The position numbers and the translations under genes were made by a program. This document shows, in pieces, positions 47,297-59,403 of a stretch of 64,000 bases of DNA. The stretch lies in contig KV748223.1 of assembly GCA_001692895.1 (NCBI GenBank), positions 248,001 through 312,000 of the forward strand. Direction: 5' to 3'. The notes under the pieces were generated by a model, which made no database searches, had not been told where the DNA came from, and saw only the letters and a list, made by a program, of their open reading frames with translations. Source of the DNA: Cenococcum geophilum 1.58. Taxonomy: Eukaryota; Ascomycota; Dothideomycetes; Gloniales; Gloniaceae. Each line of letters starts with the position of its first letter. Position 1 is the first letter of the stretch.

Positions 47297-49118
47297 ACGT
47301 AATCCACCACCAAGTGGCGGCCACCACCATGTGGCGGCCCCATCAGAACTTACGACACCAAAAATGCGAATTCCTCAACCACGAATAATTGTATTTGCTG
47401 TAGCTATCTACTGCCTGCTTATCTGACGTCTAGGACACGTACGAGCTGTATGTTCTGTTGATTTGCACATGCCGCACTTGCGCACTGCTCGTTGCGGTCG
47501 CTCGACTGCTGCCTCTGCTGCCCCCTCCTGGGCAGCTTGTGCACGAGATAGTCCTTCTGCTCCCGATAGAACACCCCCCCTAGCTATATACGTGCGCCTA
47601 GTTGCCCTCTTTCTTTTCTAGCGTTGCTTTTCCATATATAGCTTCTTATTTTTACTAATAAGTAGTACAGCGCTTAGTATCGCTATTTCGTATCCCTTAA
47701 TAAGCTAGCTAAGTGCTTATTCTATTAGACTTAGTGGGCTATACGTGCGCCGTTTAAGATAGCGCTTTAGTAGGGCCGTGTACCGTTATAGTTTAGCGAT
47801 ATTATGGGGTATTTTAGCTATTTAGGATGTATTTAATTGCGGACAATGTTGGGGTAATGGCGTTTAATATTTAGTATGTAGCTATACTAGTATGCGATTA
47901 GGGCTATATGGAACTAGGCTAGTAGCTACAAATCCTACCCGTATATTATTCTAATACAGTACTGCCTGCCTAGCCTGCCTATACGGTGGCAGGAATTTAT
48001 GCTTATTAATATAGTTAACACCACGGCCTATAAGCTGTTTAATAAGGCGTTTATATAATTGCTTAAGGACTAAGAAACAACCTACGTCTAGCGGCTGCAA
48101 TAGATGTAATAAATGCGCTAATATATAGAGGACGACTATCTAATAATCTAGGCAGAACTAATTAAATTTAGGTAATATATAGCTGTTATAGCTATCTAGC
48201 ACTAGCAGCCGATGCGTGCTAACCGTGCGATCCTTTATATACTTGTTAAAGACCTCTATTAGCTAGGTTAGGCTAATCTTATTTATTATCTAGCCATTAT
48301 TACTAACACTAATTAGCTAGTTATGTAGTATAATATCGTCCTTATACTAAGCAGCTTAGTATATTACTGCTTTAAAGATAATAAGTGGCGGAATTACAAC
48401 CCCTAGGGCATTAATAGTTTTAATAATTATAACCTATTCTTAATTACCTAGCTATACTATTCTAGGCCGACCAGTATACTCGGTTTTAGTAATAACTTTT
48501 ATAGTTATAATAACACCCATCTAAAAGCCAGTTTCGTTAAAATTATAAATATCCTTATTAAGAATCCTATATTATATAATTGTATCTAAAACGCGTTTAA
48601 ACTAGGCCCGAATAAGCACAGAATCTTTATATTTAGCCCGTTAATAGTTATATTTATAATTATATTTAAATTATAGGTAATTATGGCGCTTAATAAACCT
48701 TAGTACTCAATTTAGGCCAATTAGTAATGGGGTAGCTAACCCAGCGTATTACGTAGCTAGGATACTAGCTATCTACTATACGGTTACAATCCTAGGTAAT
48801 ATACCACGTTAATCTATTAATAGAATCCACTGCTTAAGACTCTCTTCTTTTATAGGTGTAAGGAGGTTATTTAATGCGCGACAACCGCGTTTTAGTTATA
48901 CACCGGCAGCGCGTCGCCTAGCTGTTATTAGGGGGACGTCGTATAGTTTTGCGGCAGCCTCAAGGGTCGCAATTTGGCCCCACTTATAGGCCTGGAGAGC
49001 TAGAATCAATCTGCCCTCTCTATATAGGGCTTCTTATTATTATGGTGTGGCCGTTATAGTTGTAGTTATAGAAGGCGTCGCGTTTTTAATAGGGCCGCCA
49101 CTTGGTAGTGAATTACGT
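47297..49118 (-). mobile_element. pogo/Fot-like Tc1-mariner transposon inserted in the epoxide hydrolase gene
   Basis: Inverted ends: left ACGTAATCCACCACCAAGTG continuing GCGGCC (47297-47322), and right GGCCGCCACTTGGTAGTGAA continuing TTACGT (to 49118), with TA duplicated outside (47295-47296, 49119-49120). The length of 1.82 kb is normal. The minus strand codes a Fot/pogo transposase: a DNA-binding part near 48870-49020 (ILALQAYKWGQIATLEAAAK, LYDVP, then RRRAAG), and a DDE part near 48060-48300 (THRLLVLDSYNSY and HLLQPLDVGCF). The C-terminal tail CGMCKSTEHTARTCPRR (about 47410-47450) is zinc-knuckle-like. Stops fill the RIPed part, but the last 270 bp are GC-normal. Confidence 0.85.
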
Positions 49119-49120
49119 TA

Positions 49121-49976
49121 AGCAATTAACGCTAGGACTAGAGCAGTTATAAAGGGTTAGGCAATTCTAAGATAGTCCAGCAGCAGTTATATTTAATTTC
49201 TTCTATTATCTATAGAAGTCGTATACGGTTTATTACCAATTTCTTTATAAAACATTAGGAATCTACTACTTGGGAGTGGTATTAAGCGTTAAGTTATTAA
49301 GGTATTAGCTGGGCTAGATCTCTATAGTGGTTATAAATATATTAACCGATACCTTACGGATATTAGTAATACTACTTGCTTTAAGGCATTAAGGGTAGAT
49401 TTAGGCCGGGGTATATACAAAGGAGTTAATTTAGAAAGAGGCGTCGAGGAATTCTAATCCCTAATTTTAGAACTTTATATTAGCTAAAACATATAAATAA
49501 AGTGGCCCTTAAAATATAATTAATTACCTTTTAAAGTAGTTAACTAATTAACTAATAGAGATATATTACTCTTTAGTATTATCGCGTTCTATTAATAAGC
49601 CGACTCTCCTATATTTCTATACTAAGGGCCTTTAAACAGTAACTAAGATAGTAATTCTAAAATATAGGGGTTATATAATGCTAGCAGGGGTTTTATAAAG
49701 CTAGTAGGGATTTTATAAGGATTTAGTTATAAATTACCTCTATTTTAGAATCTGTTCGACTTATATATATTTTTAGCATTGTTTATTTTATAATTAATAG
49801 CGGCTACTACTATAACTTAGTTAAATCTTATCTTAGTAAGCGACTTAGCTAGTAACTAAGATATTAAATCTCGCTAGTACTAGACCCTTACTAGTATAAT
49901 TAAATTAGAGTTAGTTAATAATTGCTATAAACATTATATTAGCAGTAGAACAACTACTTAGAGAAGACATAAGTAG
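49121..49976. other. AT-rich stretch, probably part of an older retroelement
   Basis: No gene recognised. By the GTTAG target duplication it was contiguous with 55928 onward before the chromovirus inserted, so it may be the LTR or leader of the older Gypsy relic whose gag lies at 56.4-57.3 kb. Confidence 0.35.
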
Positions 49977-49981
49977 GTTAG

Positions 49982-50341
49982 TGTCACGGGACACCCCCGT
50001 AATACCTTATACACGTCTACCTATTTCCACCGACTTAGCAACTAAAGACTAACCACGGGATAGCAATTTGCGGCAATCTGACGGCAATCTGCCATATTCT
50101 GCTAGATTCCGCCAAGTTCTACTAAATCCTGCTAAGTTCTGCTAGGACTACTACCTAAATCCTATTCTACTCCGTGTACGTGTTAACTAAGTAACTAAGC
50201 TAACAATATATACCCTTTTCTCCCCGTTCTCCTACCTTCTCTCCTTACGTAACGTTTTAACCTTATTATACAGTTTATATATATAGCTTAATAATATCTA
50301 CTTTGCTATATATTATCGTCGCTTATACTTACTCCGTAATA
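49982..50341 (+). repeat. 5' LTR of chromovirus copy 1
   Basis: 360 bp, starts TGTCACGGGACACC and ends CTCCGTAATA. Contains tandem near-repeats of the type TCTGCCA, ATTCTGCTA, AAGTTCTGCTA (about 50088-50142). Confidence 0.92.
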
Positions 50342-53300
50342 CTATATTGCGTTAACTACTTATACTACCGCCTAAAATGGAAAACGCATCTAAAACCCCC
50401 ATAACGGCCGCCGATATTATATCTATTCTCTAAAAATAAATGGCAAGTATATAGAAGTCCTTTATAGAGGCCCTTAAATAATAATAAGTTACCTTAACTT
50501 AATAATAAGCCGAGTAAGAAGTATAGTATTAGAAAATAATAGAAGCCCTTTAAGAAGAAGTCCGTACCCTTAAGATGCTTACGCTAGAACCTTAAGACTA
50601 AATACTATCCCTAGAAATAAACACGCGGAATGTAAGCCCTAAACCTATAGTAGCTATCTACCCTAAACCAACTACTATACTATAACGATCCGAATGGCTA
50701 CCTAACCTCCTAGTATTTACTAGTAAATAATAAAAGCTCTAATTATTTCTAAGCTAGCTTAAAAATAAGCTAACTAGTAACGCTAACTGCTACCTAACTA
50801 AAGCTAACCGACTCTATTACGCCCTAAGTTAACTAGGAGGAAAGGTAGCTAACCTTATTAAACCTTTTTAACTAAACTTAGTATAAAGCCTAGTTATACT
50901 TCTTAAAGCTATATACGGTAATCCGAACCGCTAATCTACTACTTAAAGAAAGATAAACTATATAGCTTAAGGAACGAAAAGTTTCCTAGTATACTTCTCT
51001 AAATTTAACTATTACGTAAAAGAGATTGGCTAGAACGACTTCGCACTAGTTAATAGCCTTATTAAATCTCTAAGCCCTAAACTAAAAACCTCCCTAATAG
51101 GCGTAGACCTACCTAGAGCCCTTAACGCCTGCGTAAACGTTATTAATAAACGGTATAATGATATACTACGCCTAACACTAAAGTCCGCTCCCCGATATAA
51201 TACGGCAACCCTATAAATGTCTATTAAGTTATTATCTTAGCCTAAGCACCCTAACGCCATAGATATTAACACTAGAACCCTAGAGTACGCCCCACTAGGG
51301 TCCCCTAAATAAGAAAGACGTATTAAGCTAGGCCTTTGTTTTAAGTGTGGAAGTAAGGACTATATCTTAAAATACTATCTTATCCCCTTACCTACGTCCT
51401 AAAACGACTTATAAACGGCTAACACTAGCAGCCGTTTACCTTATTAATTTACTGGTTACCGTCTCTAATCCTTATCTAGTACTAGCCCTATGTCTAGTAA
51501 GCACTATTTATAAGGATAAAGCTCTAACCGACGCTTTATAAGAACTCCGCCCTAATCGCCTCCAAAAGGAAGGTTTTAGAGCTAAGTTGCTCTCCGGGAC
51601 GGCTCTACCTTAGGATCTTGTTAAATGCTTTAGACGTCACAAACTCTAACTCTTAGGATTATAGTATAACCGTTAACTGTCGTCTTTAGCAGAATAATTA
51701 ATAGGCTAATACTTAAGTCCTAATTAATATAGGAGCTAGTAGTATAGGATTTATCAATAAGATCTTTACGTAAGATAATAGTTTTACCCTAACCCCCCTT
51801 AACTAGCATATTAATGTATTTAGATTTAATAGTAAACGCACGGTCTTAGGCTGAATTACCTATATAGTATACCTAAGACTCTAATACCTAAACCGCGAAG
51901 AACTAATTAAGCTTTTTGTTACTACCTTAGGTTACCCGGTAATTCTTAGATAACTCTAAATAAAGCTATATAAGGTAACCATTAATTAGGACAACCTTAA
52001 GCTTCTATTTACCGCTTCCTATTATAAGTAGAAGTGTCTTATAATGTACTATCCTAACCCTAAACTAAAATCTAGGAAATCTACTAAAATCTATTAGCCT
52101 AAGATTTCTACTATTGTCTATTTAGCACTTAAGGAATCCACCAGATTCCATTAACCTAGGAATTCTACCAAATTCCACCAACATAAAATTTCCACCAATA
52201 TCTATTAAGGATCTAAAAATTTCACTAAACCCCACGAACAGACTCTAAGTACTATACCGCCCCGAACTAGGCAGAAGCTTAAGCTTAGCATACGAAACTA
52301 CCAGAAAAACTAGTACTCTATAATAAAAAGAATATTTAAAGAACCCGAACCCAAATCTAATACTAACTCCGTACCTAACACTAAACCTAAAATTAAGTAA
52401 GGAACTATATAAGAAACTACGGACGACTAAAGCCTACTTAATGCCCTAGATATTTACATAATTAGAGCTACCCCGCTAGCGCAACTTACTAAGAAACCCG
52501 AATATACGATCTTCGCTATTACTATAGCCGATATTAAGAAAGCCTTAGCACTAAAGAAGTACACTAACCCTGCTACGAAGGTACTAGTAGAGTACTATAA
52601 CCGCCTAGAAGTATTCTTATAGAAGGAAGCTGATAAGCTACCAAAACACCAATTATATAACCATAAGATTGTACTTAAAGAAGGAAAGCAGCTTAAATTT
52701 AGACCCCTATACGGGATATCCTAAAACGAACTCCAAGTGCTATAAAAGTATTTAGATAAGAACCTAAGTAAAGGATTTATTAGAGTAAGCTTGTCGCCTA
52801 TAGCCGTACTAGTAATCTTCGTTAAGAAACCTAGCGGCGGTTTACGCTTCTGTATAGACTACTAAGCTCTTAACGCTATTACTATTAAGAACTAATATCT
52901 GATCTCGTTAATATAGGAGACACTAAACCGATTAAGTAAGGCTCGCTACTATACAAAGCTTAATATTATCTCTGCATTTAACCGCCTCTATATAGCAAAA
53001 GGAGATAAATGGCTTATTGCATTCCGCACTTGGTATAGATTATTTAAATACTTAGTAACGCCATTCGGCCTTATAAATACTCTAAGCTTGTTTTAACATT
53101 ATATAAATAATACCCTACGTCCTTACCTAGACATCTTCTGTACTGCTTATATTAACAACATCCTAATATATAGTAATAACCTAACCAAATATTAGAAATA
53201 CGTTAACCTTATTTTATAAGCCCTGCACGGAGCTAGTTTATAATTAGATATAGATAAATACGAGTTTTATAAAACGGAAGTCCTATACCTTAGACTCCTT

Positions 53301-55562
53301 ATTTCTATAAATAGTATATAAATGGACCTAAAGAAAGTCGAAGTAATTATAAACTAGTAAGAACCTAAGAATGTTAAAGATATAAGAGCCTTTATAGGAT
53401 TTGCCAATTTCTACCAATAGTTTATTAATAACTTCTCCGCCCTAGTCTTACCCCTCATTACTCTAACCTAAAAGGATAAAGCTTTTATCTTTAATAAGGA
53501 GTATAAGAAGGCCTTTACTTACCTAAAGGTTATATTTACTACTATACCTATACTCTAACACTTTAACCTAGAACGAATAAGTATTATAGAAGCCAACTTA
53601 TCTAATTATATTATTAAAGGCATTCTGTCTTAATATAACAAAGAAGGGGTATTGCACCCTATAGCATACTTCTTAAAGCGACTAAGCCCTACTAAATATA
53701 ATTACAAGATCTATAATAAAGAATTGCTAGCCATTATTAGATGCTTTAAGCAATGGCGACCTAAACTAGAAGGTGCTAGATTTCTAATTAAGGTCCTTAA
53801 TAACTATAAGAACCTATAGTACTTCACAACTATAAAACAGCTAAGCCATTATTAGGCCCACTAGTTAGAATATCTATCTTATTTCCAATTCTTAATTATA
53901 TACCGTCTAGGCGTTTAAGGTTAGAAGCTAGATGCTCTAACCTAACGTTTATAGGACGCGCTAGCACTAAAAGAAGCGCGCTCTTACTAAAACTAGACCC
54001 TACTTTGTCCTAAACTATTTAACCCTCCCGCTAAGGACCTTATAGTATACGTCCTTAAAATAACTAATTAATTAATTAAATAGATTATAACCGATAAATA
54101 CCCAAATAATAAGTTTATCTAAAAGACACTTAAGCTAATCTACGATGGCGCTAGACGCTCTAAGAAGATCTCTCTAAGTAAATGTAAAGCTCGCGGAAGC
54201 CGCTTATATTACTAGAACCGTTTAGTTATCCCTAATTACAATAAACTTAAACTTAAGCTCCTTAGATATATATACGACCTACTAGTAGCTAGCTACCTAG
54301 GCTAAGGAAAAACCCTAAAGCTACTCTAACGGGAGTACTACTGGCTAAATATGCATAACACGACACGAAGGTACGTCTTTAGCTATTATATCTGCCGACA
54401 AGCTAAAGTTTCGCATAAGACGTATAACGGCCTTCTAAAGCCTTTGCCTATTCTAGACCAAAAATAGAAGGACATCTTAATTAACTTTGTTATTAATCTC
54501 CCTATAAGTAAAGGCTGTATAAATATTATAGTAGTTGTAGACCAACTATCTAAAATAAGATACTTGATCGCCTGCCCTAATATATTAATACCTGCCGTTA
54601 TCTAACTATTTCTAAACTATATATAGAAACTCCACAGACTCCCTAAAACGATTATCTCTAATAAAGGCAGCTAGTTTATCTTTATATTTTAGAAAGAACT
54701 AACTACCTAACTCTATATTAAAGCACTATTGTCTACGGTATACTACCTAAAAACGGATAGTTAAATGGAATATGTAAATACTATAATAGAATAGTATATT
54801 CGGATATATATGTCGTACTTATAAGACAACTGGATTAACTGGCTTGTATTTGCCAAGTTTACTATAAATAACTCTGTCTTAGAAACTATAAAGGTCTCCC
54901 CATTCCTAGCTAACTACGGCTAGTATCCATAAATGGGTTTTAAACCCTTTAGTAATGTTCCTTGCCTTACTTACTATGCCTTATAAGTAGCAGAAGTAAA
55001 TAAATTTATAAAGAAGATAGAGGAACTATAACAGTTCCTTACTAACAAAATAATATAGGCCTAATCTATCTATAAAGCCGCAGCGAATAAGAAATAAACC
55101 CTAGCACCGGCCTACTAAATTAGTAACTTCGTCTGGCTAGATATAAGAAATCTAAATACAAAATAACCTGCTAAGAAGCTTAATTAGAAGAACGCTAGCC
55201 CTTATAAGATTAAGAAGGTTATCTCCTCCTACGCCTACTAACTAAAGCTCCCTAATACGGTTAAAACCTACCCCGTATTTTACACGTTAGTTCTCCGCCC
55301 TGCCTAAATAGATATAAAACCCTCCCCCACTAGTTAAAGTAGATGGTGAGAATAAGTACTTTGTTAAAAGAATTAATAATATTAAGTACGATAAACGGAA
55401 ACGCTAGTATATATACCTTATAAAATAGAGAGGCTTTACTAAACCCTTATAGGAACCCGTTAACTCTATAGGACTTATATAAGCCGCAGAAGACTTTTAT
55501 AAACTCCACTTAGAACTACTATAGCCCTATCTCGCAGAAGCTTAAGTTTAAAGGGGGGGTAC

Positions 55563-55922
55563 TATTATGGGATACCCCCGTAATACCTTATACACGTCTA
55601 CCTATTTCCACTAACTTAGCAATTAAAGACTAACCACAAGACGGCAATTTGCGGTAATCTAACGGCAATCTGCCAGATTCTGCCAGATTTCGCTAAGTTT
55701 TATTAAATCCTACTAAGTTCTGCTAGGACCACTACCTAAATCCTATTCTACTCTGTGTATATATTAACTAAGCAACTAAGCTAACAATATATACCCTTTT
55801 CTCCCCGTTCTCCTACCTTTTTTCCTTACGTAACGTCTTGACCTTATTATACAGTTTATGTATATAGCTTAATAATATCTACTTTGCTGTATATTATCGT
55901 CGCTTATACTCACTCTGTAATA
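55563..55922 (+). repeat. 3' LTR of chromovirus copy 1
   Basis: 360 bp, starts TATTATGGGATACC and ends CTCTGTAATA. Equal in length to the 5' LTR; its initial TATTAT is the RIP-altered form of TGTCAC. Confidence 0.92.
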
Positions 55923-55927
55923 GTTAG

Positions 55928-57296
55928 TAGCGATAACGCGGGAGACGCTAGAGCCGATTAAACTATAGGACTAAGGGTAAGTAAGTTACGTGGGAGGTTA
56001 TAAGGATATATTCGGAACGTAAGAATATAAAAACGTAGAAACGCGACGTATTAATATACTTAGCATATTTTATAGAAGTTAGGTTATATATTTAAAGTAC
56101 TATAGTTTTTACCTAGATAGTTCTCTCTTTATAGTAAATCTTAGAATATAACTAGAGTTAGTCTATTAAGCACTTACTCTATAGTTAAATCTTATTATTA
56201 TATTTACTAATATACCTAGCTTATTAATAAGTCTACTATAGTAACTACTATAAGGCTTTATTATATAGGTTATAGTAAAATGATAGTTAATAAGATACTA
56301 CCTAAAATAGTACATATAATAACGTTAGGAGGATTAACCTCTAGGTCTTAGGGAGATATAAGTCTAGTAAAAAGCAGTAACTTATAGATAGTTATAATAG
56401 ACCAGTTAAGGGAAATAATAGATTATATTAATATTAATTAGGCAAGTTTTAAAACCAAGCTAAGAAACTTCGGAATAATAAAAATAAAGATACTATTAAT
56501 CGAACGGTTTTTAGGCAAAAAATTAAAGCTTAAAGGGTTTCTTATATAAATAAGACTTAAGATATAGAATAAAGGAACAAAGCTAGCTATTTTAGCCAAC
56601 TAGGTTATATACGTAGAATTATTCTTAACAGATTGAGTACTAGAATAGTTTAAACTCTATTTTATAGAGATATAAGCTAATAGATTAGCTGTAACTAATT
56701 TAAAAGTTTAATATATATTTTTAATATAGAATAGACTTGTAGAAAAACTTACGTAGATATATAAAGATATAGAATTAACGGTTATAGTAGAATAGAAAGT
56801 ATTGGCTATAGACTATATAACGTAGTTCTAAACGCTAATAGCGTAAACTAAGTAGAATAAAGGGGCGTTAATAGCGTAGTACTGAAGAGAGCTAAAGGCT
56901 AAAGTTTCAATAATAATAATACCTATAGAATATATAATAACTATAATAGAACTAATTAACTAATCAATAAAAGTTAATAATAGGCTTTACTAGTTAGAGA
57001 AGGGCGGTAAAAGTATAGGTAAACTAATATAGGTAAATATAGTTTTATAATAGGTATTGAAACTATAATATAGCAAACCAGAGCTAATAGACCTAAATAG
57101 TACTAAAGAAACCTAAAGAGAGAAAAAAAATTATAGAAACTTAGGGGTTAAGAATTAAGTAATTAAAGGACTAAGGGGTAAAGGCTAAACTAAGGATCTT
57201 AGTAATAGAAGACGTTTAGGCGGATTTTATAGCAAAATAAGTGGTTTAAAAAAGGAGCTTGTATAAATTATAGAAAATAAGGCTATTATACTAAAG
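55928..57296 (+). mobile_element. Gag relic of an older Gypsy element
   Basis: Ignoring stops, the plus-strand frame between about 56.4 and 57.3 kb reads a Gypsy capsid: WILTD, FKLYFIEI, IYKDIELTVIVE, YITQF-TLIA-TK-NKGALIA-Y, then RELKAKVSIIIIPIEYIITI. It ends in a partial zinc knuckle GACINYRK-GYYTK at about 57257-57296, exactly where the next element inserted. Its pol is not found to the right of that element in this window. It is broken on the left by chromovirus copy 1. Confidence 0.6.
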
Positions 57297-57685
57297 TGTT
57301 ACGAAGTAGGTATAAGCGACAATAATATATAGTAAAGTAGATATTATTAAGCTATATATATAAACTATATAAGGATGTTAAAACGTTATATAAAGAAAGA
57401 AGGTAAGAAAACGGGAGAAAAGGGTATATATTGTTAATTTAGTTGCTTAGTTAGTATATATACGGAGTAGGATAGGATTTAGGCCTAGCAGAACTTAGTA
57501 GAATTCAAGTATTAGCAAAACTTAGTAGGATTTAATAGAACTTAGCGGAATATAGCGGAATACGGCGGATTACCGTTAGATTGCTATATATTGCGGTAAA
57601 TTATAGTCTTATAGTCGGTCTCTAATTACTAAGTTAGTAAAAACAGGTAGATGTATATAAGATGTTATAGGGGTGCCCTATAATA
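57297..57685 (-). repeat. 3' LTR of chromovirus copy 2
   Basis: 389 bp, about 29 bp longer than the LTRs of copy 1, mainly through an extra unit in the TTCTGCTA-type repeat block. Confidence 0.85.
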
Positions 57686-59229
57686 GTACTCCCTCTTTAA
57701 ACTTAAGCTTTTATAAGATAGGGCTATAGTAGTTCTAGGTAGAGTTTATAAAAGTCTTCTATAGCTTATATAAGTCCTATAGAGTTAATAGGTTCCTATT
57801 AGGGCTTAATAAAGCCTCTTTATTTTATAAGGTATATATATTAGCGTTTCCGTTTATTATACTTAATATTATTAATTCTTTTAATAAAGTACTTATTCTT
57901 ACTATCTACTTTAACTAGTAAGGGAGGGTCTTATATTTATTTAGACAGGGTATCTAATATAGGAGTAGTAGGGTAAAGGACTAACGTATAGAATATAGGG
58001 TAGATTTTAACCGTATTAGAGAGCTTTAACTAGTAGGCGTAAGAGGAAATAACCTTCTTAACCTTATAAGGGCTAGCGTTCTTTTAATTAAGCTTTTTAG
58101 TAAGGCGTTTTATATTTAGATTTATTATATCTAGCTAAATAAAGTTATTAATTTGATAGGCTAGTACTAGGATTTGTTTATTATTTACTACAGCATTATA
58201 AATAAATTAGGCCTATATTATTTTATTAGTAAGAAACCATTATAGTTCCTCTATCTTCTCTATAAATTTATTTACTTTTATAACTTATAAGACGTAGTAA
58301 ATAAGGTAAGGGATATTACTAAAAGGTTTAAAACCTATTTATAAATGCTAGCTATAATTAGCTAAAAATAGAGAGACCTTTATAGTTTCTAAAACAGAGT
58401 TATTTATAGTAAACTTAGTAAATATAAGCTAGTTAATCCAGTTATCTTATAAATATAACGTATATATTTAGATATACTATTCCATTATAGCGTTTATACA
58501 TTTTATTTAACTATCTATTTCCGGGTAATATATAGTAGATAGCAGTACTTTAATATAAAGTTAGTTAGTTAGTTCTTTCTAAAATATAAAGATAAACTAG
58601 CTACCTTTATTAGAGATAATTGTTTTAGGGAGTTTATAAAGTTTTAATATATAATCCAGGAATAGTTAGGCGATAGTAGGCGTTAATATATTAGGGCAGG
58701 CAATTAAGTACCATATCTTAGATAGTTGGTTTATAACTATTATAATATTTATATAGCCTTTACTTATAGGGAGGTTAATAATAAAGTTAATTAAGATATT
58801 TTTCTATCTTTAGTCTGGAATAGGTAGTGGCTTTAAAAGGCTATTATACGTCTTATATAAAGCTTTAGCTCGTTAGTAGATATAGCAGCTAAAGATACAC
58901 CTTTATGTTATATTATATATATTCGGCCAGTAATACTCCCGTTAAAGTAGCTTTAAGGTCTTTCCTTAGCCTAAGTAACCGGCTACTAGTAAGTTGTATA
59001 TATATTTAAGGAGCTTAAGCTTAAGTTTATCGTAATTTAGGATAACTAAATAGTTTTAGTAGTATAAGCGGTTTCTATAGGCTTTATATTTACTTAGAGA
59101 AATCTTTTTAGAGCGTTTAATACTATCTTATATTAGCTTAAGCGTCTCTTAAATAAACTTATTATTTAGATATTTGTTAACTATAATCTATTTAATTAAT
59201 TAATTAGTTATTTTAAGGACATATACTAT

Positions 59230-59403
59230 TGTCGGTATCACCCGGGGGTACTGCAATTGCAATATAAGGTAACAGGTTCTTTGATTCATTCGTGTCTTTC
59301 GCAGAGGATCGTAAGGATCGCGGTGCCTAAATAGGGGGCTGATGAGTCACCGTAAGGATGACTAATCAGAGACATGACCACGTAACCTCTACTCGTACAG
59401 ACA
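59230..59403. repeat. Young solo LTR nested in chromovirus copy 2
   Basis: 174 bp starting TGTCGGTATCACCCGGGGG and ending CGTACAGACA (TG...CA), flanked by ACTAT at 59225-59229 and 59404-59408. Aligning with copy 1 (around 54030-54060) shows the host element continuing directly across it, with ACTAT duplicated. Its GC content is far above the surroundings and it shows no RIP bias. No internal coding region remains, so it is a recombination product or a very small non-autonomous unit. Confidence 0.85.

Larger units (their letters stand above)
49982..55922 (+). mobile_element. Complete Ty3/Gypsy chromovirus (copy 1, plus orientation), RIPed
   Basis: Two 360-bp LTRs bound 5.94 kb with target duplication GTTAG at 49977-49981 and 55923-55927. 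Order on the plus strand: Gag from ATG 50378, with a CCHC knuckle (CFKCGSKDYI, last Cys lost to Tyr) near 51336-51378. Reverse transcriptase carries YINNILIYS in place of YVDDILIYS near 53136-53173. The integrase core at about 54470-55000 contains KGCINIIVVVDQLSKIRYL, ALLSTVYYLKTDS and NNSVLETIKVSPFLANYG. A C-terminal chromodomain at 55340-55535 reads YFVKRINNIKYDKRKR, then a RGF block. The polypurine tract AAAGGGGGGG lies at 55551-55560. Numerous TAA/TAG codons and catalytic Asp-to-Asn changes show it is dead. Confidence 0.92.
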
